Below, piece after piece: positions 33,845 to 43,086 of a stretch of 64,000 nucleotides of DNA. Source of the DNA: Pleomorphomonas sp. NRK KF1 (GTDB taxonomy: Bacteria > Pseudomonadota > Alphaproteobacteria > Rhizobiales > Pleomorphomonadaceae); NCBI RefSeq assembly GCF_023721755.1, contig NZ_JAMDLH010000002.1:124001-188000 (forward strand). Direction: 5' to 3'. Under the pieces are notes generated by a model. The model had not been told where the DNA came from. It saw only the letters and a program-made list of their open reading frames with translations, and did not search any database. The stretch's first letter is position 1, and each line of letters opens with the position of its first letter. Made by a program: the position numbers and the translations under genes.

Positions 33845-34376
33845 CCTTCTTCCCCGTTCCGGCATAGGTGAACTCGTACTTCGCCTCGAAGGGCTCGAAC
33901 CACGGCGCGACGCCTGTTTCCTTGTCGACGTGGCGTCCGAACATCGCCATGTGACCGCTGCTCGCGGGAGGCGCGATGCTGAAGGTAAGCTGGTAGACGC
34001 CGGGTCCGTCCAGCTTGACGTTGTCGCCGTAATGCGGACCGTCCGAAGCGACCATGCCCATGAAGGGGCCCTTGGAAACGGTCTTGCCATCCTTGGTCAG
34101 CTCATAGGTGATCTCAAGGTAGGGGACCCAATCGCCGTTGGCAAAACCGTTGACGTTGTCCTTGGTCGCATGAATGTCGGCCTCAAGATGAATGTCCGCC
34201 TTGTCGGCGGCCAGCATCATTCCGGCCGGCTCCATCTCGATCGGCTGCAGGTAGACGGCGGCGACTTCCATGCCACCACCGAACTGCGGCTCGCCGATCG
34301 GATACTCGAGCGCATAGGCGCTCGTCGCAAAGCCGATGACCGCCGAGGCCAGAACCAGTCCCTTCAGGATACGCAT
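33834..34376 (-). CDS. ftrA: P19-like periplasmic iron-binding protein
   Basis: This 180-residue periplasmic protein of the P19/Tp34 family has a signal peptide (residues 1-22, cleavage after AYA) and the conserved metal-site elements EVAAVYLQPIEME, EADIHATKDN and PVxY-like WVPYLEITYEL. P19 dimers bind iron and copper and feed FTR1 permeases. It heads the minus-strand ftrABC genes and faces ftrD across a 266-bp regulatory gap. Confidence 0.9.
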   Translation of the reverse strand: MRILKGLVLASAVIGFATSAYALEYPIGEPQFGGGMEVAAVYLQPIEMEPAGMMLAADKADIHLEADIHATKDNVNGFANGDWVPYLEITYELTKDGKTVSKGPFMGMVASDGPHYGDNVKLDGPGVYQLTFSIAPPASSGHMAMFGRHVDKETGVAPWFEPFEAKYEFTYAGTGKKGGY

Positions 34377-34642
34377 TTCGCTGCCCCTTTTTGCAAATGA
34401 TTGTCATGAGTATTTTCAGCCTTGGACGTGCGTCAACCGTAGGGAAACCCCTGACATCGCCCACTTTCCGTTTCATAGCACTGATTTTACTGCATCTTTC
34501 CTATAAGCCGCATCCTGCCGGATATTATGAGTGATACCCCCAGCTTGATCGTCAGTTGCAATTGCAAGCAGCTAGCACCTTGGTGTCCTTCGCGGACGGG
34601 TGAAGTGGCGCCGACAGGAACCGGTGTCGGAGGGACGCACCA
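34377..34642. promoter_or_regulatory. Divergent ftrA/ftrD promoter region with Fur-like site
   Basis: GCAAATGATTGTCATGAGTA at 34393-34412 includes the palindrome ATGA-TTG-TCAT (34397-34407), resembling alphaproteobacterial Fur/Mur-type boxes, and lies 17 bp before the ftrA start. This is consistent with metal-dependent repression of both arms. The call is by resemblance only. Confidence 0.5.
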
Positions 34643-36094
34643 ATGAACAGGTTTGCCCGTGGCGACGACTTTGTCGGCCCGGCCGTGAAAACCATGATCG
34701 AAGCCGGAGGCACCGACTCTCGCAGCCCTTTCGCCCGCACGGTCGAGGCGCTGTTCGTCCGCTGGAGACGACACTTCGGCTGGATACAGGTTCTGATGTT
34801 CGGCGTTTTTCTCGTCGTCATCGGCCTGCCCGTGCTGCTACCCGATCCGCCGGCCGAAAGCGGCATTCTGTCGAACCCGACGTTGTTCCTGCGCTATCTT
34901 CTCTGGGGTATCTGGTTTCCGCTGGTCTTCCTGTCCGTCATCGTTCTCGGCCGCCTGTGGTGCGGCACCCTGTGCCCGATGGGCGCCGCTTCGGAGCTTG
35001 CCAACAAGTACGGTTTGCAGCGGCGCATTCCCGCCTGGATCAAGTGGGAGGGGACGCCGGCTCTCAGCTTCATCATCATGACACTGTACGGTCAGACCAT
35101 CGGCGTGCGCGACCATCCTGAAGCGGCGGCGGGGCTGTTCGGCGGCACCATGCTGCTCGCCATGGCCATCGGCGGACTCTACGGTCGCAACAAGCGCGTC
35201 TGGTGCCGACATCTCTGCCCGATTGGCCGCGTGCTGGGCCTCTATTCCCGGCTCGGCGCCGTACAGTTCACGCCCAAGATTCGCCTGAGCGGCGGCGATG
35301 CCTATACCGAGCGCGGCGCCTGCCCGACCATGATTGACCTGCCGCGCAAGGTCGAGAGCCGCCACTGCATCGAGTGCTTCCGCTGCGTCAATCCGAAGGC
35401 GGCCGGCAGCATAAGGCTGGACCTGCGTCGCCCCGGCGTCGAAGTGGAAGAGATCCGCGACCATCGTGCCAACCCCGCCGAGGCGTGGTTCCTGTTCCTC
35501 GACACCGGCGTGGCGCTCGGCGGTTTCCTCTGGCTGGTGCTGCCGCAGTATCAGACGATGCGCCAAGGCCTCGGCGTCTGGGCCATCCAGAACCATGTCG
35601 ACTGGATCACCCGAGTCGGTCCGTCGTGGCTGATGAGCGTGCATCCGGCGCGGGCCGAAACCTTCCTGTGGCTCGACTTCATCATGATCGTCGGTTTCAT
35701 GCTCGGCACGATGGCCGTGCTTACTGTCGTTCTTGCGAGCTTGACGGCGGTCGGAGCGATGATCGCCAGGCGGCTCGGCGCCGACGGCGGCTTCGGCCAG
35801 GTATTTACCGAGCTCGGCTATCAGTATGCGCCGGTCGCGCTGATGAGTCTGATCATCGGTCTTGGCGCGGAACTCCTGATGCCGCTGCGCGAAACGTTCA
35901 TCGGCATGGAAGGCGTGCACGCCATTCGCGGCGGCCTGTTCCTGATCGGCGTCCTCTGGAGCATCTGGCTCGGTGACCGCATCCTGCGGCGCCAGGGGCT
36001 ACCGCTCTCCAAACGCTGGATGCCGCTCCTTCCAGGCATCGCTGGCAGTCTGTTTGTCGGCTTCGGTTGGTGGCCGGCCATCTTCGGGCTGTAG
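34643..36094 (+). CDS. ftrD: Polytopic 4Fe-4S ferredoxin-like protein of the ftr system
   Basis: This 483-residue membrane protein has about ten hydrophobic segments, two NapH/NosR-type motifs CGTLCP (residues about 112-117) and CRHLCP (about 190-195), and a partial ferredoxin loop CIECFRCVNP (about 239-248) after ACPTMIDLP. It probably passes electrons across the inner membrane for the FtrAB redox step. The ferredoxin loop shows three Cys in CxxCxxC with no Cys at the usual fourth place; the Cys of ACPTM may complete a cluster. It is divergent from ftrABC rather than co-transcribed. Confidence 0.85.
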   Translation: MNRFARGDDFVGPAVKTMIEAGGTDSRSPFARTVEALFVRWRRHFGWIQVLMFGVFLVVIGLPVLLPDPPAESGILSNPTLFLRYLLWGIWFPLVFLSVIVLGRLWCGTLCPMGAASELANKYGLQRRIPAWIKWEGTPALSFIIMTLYGQTIGVRDHPEAAAGLFGGTMLLAMAIGGLYGRNKRVWCRHLCPIGRVLGLYSRLGAVQFTPKIRLSGGDAYTERGACPTMIDLPRKVESRHCIECFRCVNPKAAGSIRLDLRRPGVEVEEIRDHRANPAEAWFLFLDTGVALGGFLWLVLPQYQTMRQGLGVWAIQNHVDWITRVGPSWLMSVHPARAETFLWLDFIMIVGFMLGTMAVLTVVLASLTAVGAMIARRLGADGGFGQVFTELGYQYAPVALMSLIIGLGAELLMPLRETFIGMEGVHAIRGGLFLIGVLWSIWLGDRILRRQGLPLSKRWMPLLPGIAGSLFVGFGWWPAIFGL

Positions 36095-36106
36095 ACGCTC
36101 CAAAGA

Positions 36107-36158
36107 CCAGAACATGTCCGGCGAACTCTGGTTCGCCAACATGCTCTGGTTCCTTGTT
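36107..36158 (+). terminator. Terminator-like nested hairpin after ftrD
   Basis: Outer arms CCAGAACATGT (36107-36117) and ACATGCTCTGG (36139-36149) with one mismatch enclose an inner stem GGCGAAC-TCTG-GTTCGCC (36120-36137), followed by TTCCTTGTT. It lies 13 bp after the ftrD stop. Confidence 0.65.
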
Positions 36159-36459
36159 GCCGCATTGTTTTTGCGGAAAACCGGTTCCCACCTTTCCGCA
36201 CGGATATTCTAGCTCCCTGATTCATTGACAACGACGCGGGCGATCAGAAACGATCGCTCGCAAAAACATTCCCATTCCTTTCAAGCATACGACGTCAGTT
36301 CTTTTCCAGCTTGCGACAACTGTATATCCGGTTACCATTCAGCTCCAGTCATGATATTGACTTAGCGAAGCGCGGGAAACTATTCATCCCGTTCACGATC
36401 ATCATTCGACGGTTTGTTCCGAAATATTTAGATACGGAACTTATGGCTGGAGCCGAAAC
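36159..36459. promoter_or_regulatory. Promoter region of the RND efflux operon with palindromic operator
   Basis: This AT-rich 301-bp stretch has no gene. GTTCCG (36416-36421), a 13-bp AT spacer and CGGAAC (36435-36440) form a palindrome only 20 bp before the start codon, a position where a bound repressor would block transcription. No regulator gene adjoins the operon. Confidence 0.5.
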
Positions 36460-37641
36460 ATGCGTTCTATCGGAAGACTTGGCGGCACAGCACTTGTTCT
36501 GACCTTTATTGCTGCCTGCCAGCCGAGTGGTCCCTCGGGGCCGCCGCCGGCCGGTAAGGCCGAGGTCGGCTACGTGACGCTTCAGCCGACTTCGGTGCCG
36601 CGAACCATGGAACTGCCGGGCCGCGTCGTGGCATTGGCAACAGCCGAGATCCGGCCTCAGGTGGCGGGCATCGTCCGCAAGATCGCCTTCAGAGAAGGCG
36701 GCGTGGTCAACGCCGGCGACGTGCTCTACGAGCTCGAAGACGCCAAGTTCAAGGCCGCCTATGCCGCCGCGGCAGCGGCCGTGAAAAAGGCCGAAGCGGC
36801 CACCGCCGGTGCGCAAACGGCCTTCGACCGCAACGCGAAGCTCGGCGAAAGCAATGCGGTCGCCGCTCAGACTGTCGACGACTCCCGCTCGACGTTGTTG
36901 CAGGCACAGGCGAGCGAGGAGGCGGCGCGAGCCGACCTGGAAACGGCGCGCATCAATCTCGAGAATGCCACCATCCGTGCGCCGATCGGCGGGATCATCG
37001 GCGTGTCCACGGTCAGCGTCGGCGCATTGGTCACGGAGAACCAGACCGATGCGCTCGCCACCATTCGCCAGATCGACCCGATCAACGTCGATCTCGTCGA
37101 TTCCAGCGCCAACCTCCTGCGCATCCGCGACGAAGTGGACAGCGGGCGTCTGGGGCGTGAGATGGACAAGCCAGCGGCGGTGACGCTGACACTGGAGAAT
37201 GGCAAGGCCTACGGCGAGACAGGCACAATCCTGCTCACCGACATGGTGGTCAGCGAAACGACGGGAACCTTCACGCTGCGCGCCACCTTCCCCAACAGCA
37301 AGCGAGTCCTGCTGCCCGGCATGTTCGTCCAGGCCAGCGTCGATCTCGGCACGCTCAACGGCGCGTTCCTCGTGCCGCAGCGCGCGGTGACGCGGGATGA
37401 CGACGGCATCGCCACGATCTACGTCGTGTCGTTCGACAACAAGGCCGAAGCCAAGCGGATCACCACGGTCGGCACGTCTGGCAACAACTGGATCGTCACC
37501 GATGGTGCTTCCTCCGGCGACAGGCTGATCGTCGACGGCTTCCAGAAATTTTCGGCCGGTGCCGAGGTCGTGCCCGTCGAGGCAACCATCGACGATGACG
37601 GCGTGGTCGAGCAGGATCTGGCGAAGGAGAGCGGCAAATGA
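36460..37641 (+). CDS. RND efflux periplasmic adaptor lipoprotein (AcrA/MexA family)
   Basis: This 393-residue adaptor has a lipoprotein signal with lipobox FIAAC (Cys about residue 20), lipoyl halves around PQVAGIVRKIAFREGGVVNAG and NATIRAPIGGIIG, an alpha-hairpin (about 95-165) and C-terminal beta-barrel and membrane-proximal domains (LLPGMFVQASVD). It couples the RND pump encoded next, with which it overlaps by 4 bp, to an outer-membrane channel. No TolC-like gene is present in the window. Confidence 0.92.
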   Translation: MRSIGRLGGTALVLTFIAACQPSGPSGPPPAGKAEVGYVTLQPTSVPRTMELPGRVVALATAEIRPQVAGIVRKIAFREGGVVNAGDVLYELEDAKFKAAYAAAAAAVKKAEAATAGAQTAFDRNAKLGESNAVAAQTVDDSRSTLLQAQASEEAARADLETARINLENATIRAPIGGIIGVSTVSVGALVTENQTDALATIRQIDPINVDLVDSSANLLRIRDEVDSGRLGREMDKPAAVTLTLENGKAYGETGTILLTDMVVSETTGTFTLRATFPNSKRVLLPGMFVQASVDLGTLNGAFLVPQRAVTRDDDGIATIYVVSFDNKAEAKRITTVGTSGNNWIVTDGASSGDRLIVDGFQKFSAGAEVVPVEATIDDDGVVEQDLAKESGK

Positions 37642-40600
37642 CTCTTTCCTCGCCACGCAATGCGCTCGCCAGCTTCTTCATTGCCCGGCCGGTGTTCGCC
37701 ATCGTTCTGGCCATCGCCACGCTGCTGGCCGGCGTGATGGGGATCTACTCGCTGTCGATCTCGCAATATCCCGACATCGCGCCGGTGACGGTTCGCGTGT
37801 CGGCCACCTACTCCGGCGCCACGGCCGCGGCGGTCGAGAACTCGGTCACCAAGAAGATCGAAAGCGCCATGACCGGGCTCGATGGCCTCCTCTATATGGA
37901 ATCGTCGTCGAGTACCGGTTCCGCCTCGATCGAGCTCACCTTCGCCAACGGCACCGATCCGGAGCTGGCTCAGGTGGAAGTGCAGAACAAGCTGTCGCGC
38001 GTCGAGTCGCAACTACCTGACGCCGTGCAGGACGCCGGCGTTCGCGTCAACCGGTCGCCATCCGGCATCCTGATGATCGGCAACATCATCTCGCGCGATG
38101 GCCGCTACACCTCGGACGAGTTGTCCGACATCATGTCCAGCCAGATCGAGGACCGCATCGAGCGGCTCGACGGCGTCGGCGGGGTGCAGTCATTCGGCTC
38201 GGGTTATGCCATGCGCATCTGGCTCGATCCGGCGGCGATGCTGAAATACCAGCTGGTGCCGAGCGACGTGACCACCGCCATCAAGGCGCAGAATGCCCAG
38301 GTGGCCGCCGGCTCGATCGGCGCCACGCCGGTGGTCAAGGGCCAGCAGCTCAAGGCGAGCATCATCGCCCAGTCGCAAATGACCTCGGTCGACGAGTTCA
38401 ACCGGATCAGCCTGAAGACAGCAGCCGACGGCTCGGTGGTCCGGCTGTCCGACGTGGCCCGCGTGGAGGTCGGCCTCGAAAGCTACGGCCAAAGGTCGAG
38501 CTTCAACGGACAGCCCGCCGCCGGATTCGGCGTTCAGCTCGCTTCCGGCGCCAATGCCATCTCCACAGCCAACCTCGTTCATGCCGAACTCGACAGCCTC
38601 CAGGATTCGCTGCCCGATGGCGTGGAGATCGCCTACTCCTACGAGACGACACCCTTTGTGGAGCTTTCCATCGAGAAGGTGGTCGAAACACTGATCGAGG
38701 CCATCATCCTCGTGTTTCTGGTGTTGCTCCTGTTCCTCCAGAACCTCCGCGCCACGCTGATCCCGATGATCGCGGTGCCGGTAGTGTTGCTCGGAACCTT
38801 CGGCGTACTCGCCGCACTCGGCTACTCGATCAACATGCTGACCATGTTCGCCATGGTGCTGGCCATCGGCCTGCTCGTCGACGATGCCATCGTCGTGGTC
38901 GAGAATGTCGAGCGCATCATGCGCGACGAGAAGCTGCCGCCGCGCGAAGCCACCGAAAAATCGATGGGCGAGATCACCGGCGCTCTGATCGGCATTGCCC
39001 TGGTGCTGACAGCCGTGTTCATTCCGATGGCCTTCTTCTCCGGCTCGGTCGGCGTCATCTACCGGCAGTTCTCGGTGACCATCGCCAGCGCCATGCTGCT
39101 CTCGGTTCTGGTCGCCGTCATCCTGACGCCTGCGCTTTGCGCGCTCATGCTGAAACCCAGCCACGAGGGACCACTTCACCGCTGGCTCGGCTGGTTCGAC
39201 CGTGGCTTCGCGCGCCTGACCAACGGCTACTCCCGCACGGTCGGTCGAGTTGTCTTGCGCCCCGTGCGGATGTTCGCCGTCTTTCTGGCCCTGATCGCAG
39301 GGGCCTACGGGCTCTACAGCAACCTGCCGACTTCATTCCTGCCGGAGGAAGACCAGGGTGTCCTGATGACGATGATCACGCTGCCGGCTGGCGCCAATGC
39401 CGCCCGCACCCAGGCCGTGATCGACAAGGTTCAGGACTACTACCTCAACGAGGAAAAGGACGCGATCCAGAGCGTGTTCATGACGCTTGGCTTCGGATTC
39501 TCCGGCAGCGGCGAGAATAGCGCCATGGGCTTCGTCCGCCTGAAGGACTTCGACCAACGAACCGACAGTCGCCTTTCGGCAAGTGCAGTCGCCGCTCGCG
39601 CTTCCGCCCATTTTCGGAAGATCCGGGATGCCGAGGTGTTCGTGCTGGCGCCGCCGGCCATTCAGGGCCTTGGCCAGACCAGCGGTTTCTCGATGTACTT
39701 GCAGGACAGCGGCAACGAAGGTCGCGACGCACTCAACTCTGCAGCCAACGAGATGGCCGACAAGGCGGCGACCAACGCATCGATCGCCAACTTGCGCGGT
39801 AACACGCGCACACTGGAATCCCAGCTCAAGATCAACATCGACCGGAACAAGGCCGGCGCGCTCGGCGTCGATCTCTCGGGTATCAACAGCCTGATCACCA
39901 CCGTCTTCTCCGGATCGGACGTCAACGACTTCATCTACCACGGCGAGATCAAGCCGGTGTACGTGCAGGGAGACACCCCCTTTCGCATGCAGCCCGGCGA
40001 CATAGATCGCTGGTACGCCAAGAACGACGACGGTGAAATGGTGCCGTTCTCCGCCTTCGCCAGCACCGAATGGGTGAAAGGGTCGCCCTCGCTCGACCGG
40101 TTCAACGGTACCGCAGCCGTTGCGCTCGATGGAACGGCGGCGAGCGGCGTCAGCTCCGGCGACGCCATGACGGCGGCCGAGACGCTGGTGGCCGACCTCG
40201 ACGGCGGCTACTCGGCAGCCTGGTCCGGCCTTTCCTACCAGGAGCGCCTGGCCGGTTCGCAGGAGATGCTGCTCTACGCCGTGTCGCTGGTCGTCGTCTT
40301 CCTTTGCCTGGCCGCGCTCTATGAAAGCTGGTCCATCCCGTTCTCGGTACTGCTCGCGGTCCCGGTCGGCGTGTTCGGAGCGCTTGCCTTCGCCAAGCTG
40401 TTTGGCCAGTCGAACGACGTCTACTTCAAGGTCGGGCTGCTCACCACCATCGGACTTACGGCCAAGAATGCCATCCTCATCGTCGAGTTCGCCAAGGACC
40501 TGATGGAGCGCGGAAGCACGGCCGTCGACGCCGTCATCGAGGCGGCACGGCTTCGTCTCCGGCCGATCGTCATGACCTCGCTCGCCTTCGTGCTGGGTGT

Positions 40601-40784
40601 GCTACCGCTCGCTCGAGCCACGGGGGCCGGTTCGGCGGCGCAGAATGCCATTGGCATCGGGGTCATGGGTGGAATGATCTCGGCAACATTGCTCGGCGTG
40701 TTTTTCGTGCCATTGCTGTTCGTGACCATTCAGCGGATCACGACTGCCCGGCGGGAACCGCGCGCAACCGTCGATAGAACATGA
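37638..40784 (+). CDS. RND multidrug efflux pump, inner-membrane transporter (HAE1 family)
   Basis: This 1048-residue pump has the full AcrB/MexB length, twelve membrane segments in two halves, and N-terminal FFIARPVFAIVLAIATLLAG. The proton-relay segment VLAIGLLVDDAIVVVENVER (about residues 411-430) contains the two adjacent Asp of TM4, and the second half has the TM10 segment GLTAKNAILIVEFA with its Lys. It exports hydrophobic drugs or toxic compounds using the proton gradient. ATG 37638 overlaps the adaptor stop. Substrate cannot be inferred further. Confidence 0.95.
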   Translation: MTLSSPRNALASFFIARPVFAIVLAIATLLAGVMGIYSLSISQYPDIAPVTVRVSATYSGATAAAVENSVTKKIESAMTGLDGLLYMESSSSTGSASIELTFANGTDPELAQVEVQNKLSRVESQLPDAVQDAGVRVNRSPSGILMIGNIISRDGRYTSDELSDIMSSQIEDRIERLDGVGGVQSFGSGYAMRIWLDPAAMLKYQLVPSDVTTAIKAQNAQVAAGSIGATPVVKGQQLKASIIAQSQMTSVDEFNRISLKTAADGSVVRLSDVARVEVGLESYGQRSSFNGQPAAGFGVQLASGANAISTANLVHAELDSLQDSLPDGVEIAYSYETTPFVELSIEKVVETLIEAIILVFLVLLLFLQNLRATLIPMIAVPVVLLGTFGVLAALGYSINMLTMFAMVLAIGLLVDDAIVVVENVERIMRDEKLPPREATEKSMGEITGALIGIALVLTAVFIPMAFFSGSVGVIYRQFSVTIASAMLLSVLVAVILTPALCALMLKPSHEGPLHRWLGWFDRGFARLTNGYSRTVGRVVLRPVRMFAVFLALIAGAYGLYSNLPTSFLPEEDQGVLMTMITLPAGANAARTQAVIDKVQDYYLNEEKDAIQSVFMTLGFGFSGSGENSAMGFVRLKDFDQRTDSRLSASAVAARASAHFRKIRDAEVFVLAPPAIQGLGQTSGFSMYLQDSGNEGRDALNSAANEMADKAATNASIANLRGNTRTLESQLKINIDRNKAGALGVDLSGINSLITTVFSGSDVNDFIYHGEIKPVYVQGDTPFRMQPGDIDRWYAKNDDGEMVPFSAFASTEWVKGSPSLDRFNGTAAVALDGTAASGVSSGDAMTAAETLVADLDGGYSAAWSGLSYQERLAGSQEMLLYAVSLVVVFLCLAALYESWSIPFSVLLAVPVGVFGALAFAKLFGQSNDVYFKVGLLTTIGLTAKNAILIVEFAKDLMERGSTAVDAVIEAARLRLRPIVMTSLAFVLGVLPLARATGAGSAAQNAIGIGVMGGMISATLLGVFFVPLLFVTIQRITTARREPRATVDRT

Positions 40785-40798
40785 TGTCTTTGGCCGAC

Positions 40799-40815
40799 CG
40801 GCAAACGGCTTGCCG
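40799..40815 (+). other. Short hairpin after the RND gene
   Basis: CGGCAA (40799-40804), loop ACGGC, TTGCCG (40810-40815), 15 bp after the pump stop. No T run follows, so termination here is uncertain. Confidence 0.3.
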
Positions 40816-40952
40816 AAAAGCCATGCGCAGGCGGCATTTCGTTCCGGGATCGAGCGAAAAAGAGAAAACCAGCCCTGATGGCCCCTTCCGACATTGGCTA
40901 GCCTTTTCGGACGCTGGCGCAGACGCGCACGGCCGTCACGCAAGAGGAGAAC

Positions 40953-41933
40953 ATGCCGGAAAGACATACGCCAGGCAGCTCGGCCGCGGTCGGCGGCTTG
41001 CAACTATCGCGGATCGGGCTTGGCGCGGCGTCTTTCGGAAAGAGCGAGAGCCACATCGCCGAGGTGGTCCGCCAAGCATCCGCATTGGGCATCAACTGGA
41101 TCGACACCGATGCCATCCTCGATCGCGGCGAGGTCGAGCGTCGCATAGGTGTTGCCCTTGCCGCCTTGCCGGCTGGCGACCGCCCCTTCGTTTCGCTGGC
41201 CGTCGGCTTCGACTGGGATGAACGCTCGCGACATGGGCAGCTTCGCCCCACTTTCGAACCACGTCGCCTGCGTCGGCAACTTGAAAGATCGCTCTCCCGC
41301 CTTGGCACCGAGACCGCGGACCTCGTCAAACTTCATCTCACCGCCACCTCCGACACCCTGTTCGAGGATGCATGGTCAATGCTCCTCGACTTGCGGCAGA
41401 AAGGTCTCCTGCGAAACCTTGGACTGATCGCGCCCGACAGCAGCCATCTTGAACGGGCCGAACGGATCGGCGCCTGCGACACCGTTCACGTGGAGATGTC
41501 GCTGTTCGATCGTCGCGTCAGCGACGGCGAGTTGCCGGCGCGTGGCCGGCGGACCCCGGCAATCATTGCCAATCACGCCGCCGGACCTGACCTGGCGGTA
41601 CCGCCGGACGGTCCGGAAGGGCTTGCCGACACTTTGCAATCGATGCGGCGGCTTCTCCGGACCATAGCAGCACGCCGACGCGCGACACCGGCCGCCGTGG
41701 CGGCGGCCTGGAGCCTGAGCTGGCCAGGTGTGGCCGCCGTGGCCGTCGGCGTTCGCAGCCCGGAGGACTTGTCGGCCGTCGCAAGGGCGGCGGACATCGA
41801 GCTTTCGGTGCGCGATTTCTCCGATATCAGCAAGCTGCTGCCGGCGCTCGGCAGCGGGCGCGGGCCGGTGCACCCTCGTCTTGCGGGACAACCCGAGCCG
41901 TCACACGGCAATAACATCACCTCAGCTCGATAG
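40953..41933 (+). CDS. Aldo/keto reductase-like protein with degenerate active site
   Basis: This 326-residue protein follows the aldo/keto reductase barrel pattern (LSRIGLGAASFG at the N-terminus, GINWIDTDAIL, ETADLVKLHL, GVAAVAVGVRSPEDL near the C-terminus). Of the catalytic tetrad Asp-Tyr-Lys-His, Asp51 and His128 are present, but Leu56 stands at the Tyr position and Ala83 where Lys is expected. It is therefore unlikely to be a normal oxidoreductase and may bind NADP(H) or a ligand for another purpose. AAGAGGAG precedes ATG 40953. It lies between the RND pump and metQ, with 168 bp and 217 bp on either side. Confidence 0.75.
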   Translation: MPERHTPGSSAAVGGLQLSRIGLGAASFGKSESHIAEVVRQASALGINWIDTDAILDRGEVERRIGVALAALPAGDRPFVSLAVGFDWDERSRHGQLRPTFEPRRLRRQLERSLSRLGTETADLVKLHLTATSDTLFEDAWSMLLDLRQKGLLRNLGLIAPDSSHLERAERIGACDTVHVEMSLFDRRVSDGELPARGRRTPAIIANHAAGPDLAVPPDGPEGLADTLQSMRRLLRTIAARRRATPAAVAAAWSLSWPGVAAVAVGVRSPEDLSAVARAADIELSVRDFSDISKLLPALGSGRGPVHPRLAGQPEPSHGNNITSAR

Positions 41934-42032
41934 ATGTGATCTGTCATGACGGTTCGCGCTCATCGCAAGCGAGGCTCCAGAAAATTCGTCCGATACTCGG
42001 CCGATTTTTGGTAGAACTTTTCGCGAGCACAT

Positions 42033-42108
42033 TGCACAAGCGCTGTGCACAGCGTCGCCGCGACAGTCGGCATCTGCCATAGTCTCATGCGAAACGAAGC
42101 TTTTCGTT
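42033..42108. promoter_or_regulatory. Two palindromes upstream of metQ
   Basis: TGCACA-AGCGC-TGTGCA (42033-42049) and AACGAA-GCTT-TTCGTT (42093-42108) lie 102 bp and 43 bp before ATG 42151. One or both may be operator sites for the methionine importer. No SAM riboswitch motif was recognised. Confidence 0.4.
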
Positions 42109-42150
42109 CCGAAGTCCGAATGCCGGATGTCCAACAGGAATTTTTGCGAG

Positions 42151-42987
42151 ATGACCAAGCCTCTTCCCTTCGCCCTCACCCGTCGCGCGGGCCTTACCGC
42201 CCTTGCCGGCGCCGCTGCGCTCGTGTCCATTGCCGCCGTCGGTGCGACGGCGGCGCTCGCCGCCGACAAGACATCGGTCAAGGTCGGCATCATGTCGGGC
42301 GAGGACGAAGATGTGTGGCGGGCTGCGGCGGCCGAAGCCGAGAAGGTCGGTCTGTCGCTGGAGCTGGTCACCTTCAATGACTACACCCAGCCGAACGAGG
42401 CTCTCGAGCGTGGCGAAATCGACGCCAACGCCTTCCAGCACAAGCCCTATCTCGACAACCAGATCCAGCAGAACGGCTATCATATCGTCGTTGCCGGCTA
42501 CACCGGTCTGTGGCCGATCGGCCTTTACTCCAAGACCCACACCAAGGTTGCCGAGCTCAAGGAAGGCGCCAGCATCGGCGTGCCGAACGATCCCTCCAAC
42601 GAGGGCCGCGCCCTCAAGGTGCTGGAACAGTTGGGCCTCATCAAGCTCGCCCCGGGGACGGGCATTCTGGCGACCGTCGCCGATGTCACCGAAAACCCGA
42701 AGAATCTTGAAATCAAGGAGTTGGACGCCGGCGTGGTCGGCCGGGCCATCGACGATCTCGACGGGGCCGTCGTCAACACCGACTGGGCATTGAAAGCCGG
42801 CCTCTCGGCGGAGAACCGCATTGCCCAGGAAGCGATTGCCGACAACCCCTACAGGAACTTCATCGCAGTCCGCGAGGCTGACGCCAAGGAGCCGTGGGTG
42901 GTCAAGCTGGTCGCCGCCTACCAGAATCCGACCGTCAAGGCCGTGTTCGACGAGGTCTACAAGGGCACCGGCGTCGCCGCCTATTGA
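42151..42987 (+). CDS. metQ: Methionine ABC transporter substrate-binding protein
   Basis: This 278-residue NlpA/MetQ family protein has a signal peptide with TRRAG and a hydrophobic stretch, likely cleaved at ALA-AD; no lipobox Cys is visible, unlike E. coli MetQ. The mature part shows the conserved VKVGIMSGEDEDVW, NDYTQPNEAL, DANAFQHKPYLD and GVPNDPSNEGRAL. It binds methionine in the periplasm. An ATG at 42127 is in frame but the later one fits the signal peptide better. metN follows 99 bp downstream. Confidence 0.9.
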   Translation: MTKPLPFALTRRAGLTALAGAAALVSIAAVGATAALAADKTSVKVGIMSGEDEDVWRAAAAEAEKVGLSLELVTFNDYTQPNEALERGEIDANAFQHKPYLDNQIQQNGYHIVVAGYTGLWPIGLYSKTHTKVAELKEGASIGVPNDPSNEGRALKVLEQLGLIKLAPGTGILATVADVTENPKNLEIKELDAGVVGRAIDDLDGAVVNTDWALKAGLSAENRIAQEAIADNPYRNFIAVREADAKEPWVVKLVAAYQNPTVKAVFDEVYKGTGVAAY

Positions 42988-43086
42988 CCTCAGGGACGGA
43001 AAACCGTTGAAGAGGCGGTCCGGCGGCGATTTCCCGCCGGATCGCGTTCATCGGGGAGGCCCGACCGCGCACTCTCCGGACGAGAC

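Noticed and set aside
33473-34090. Longer version of the cupredoxin-like gene (205 codons)
   Set aside because: The extra N-terminal part is a shadow inside ftrA; the signal peptide begins after GTG 33844.
41934-42150. SAM riboswitch before metQ
   Set aside because: I looked for SAM-II-like conserved segments and could not recognise one; only simple palindromes are visible.
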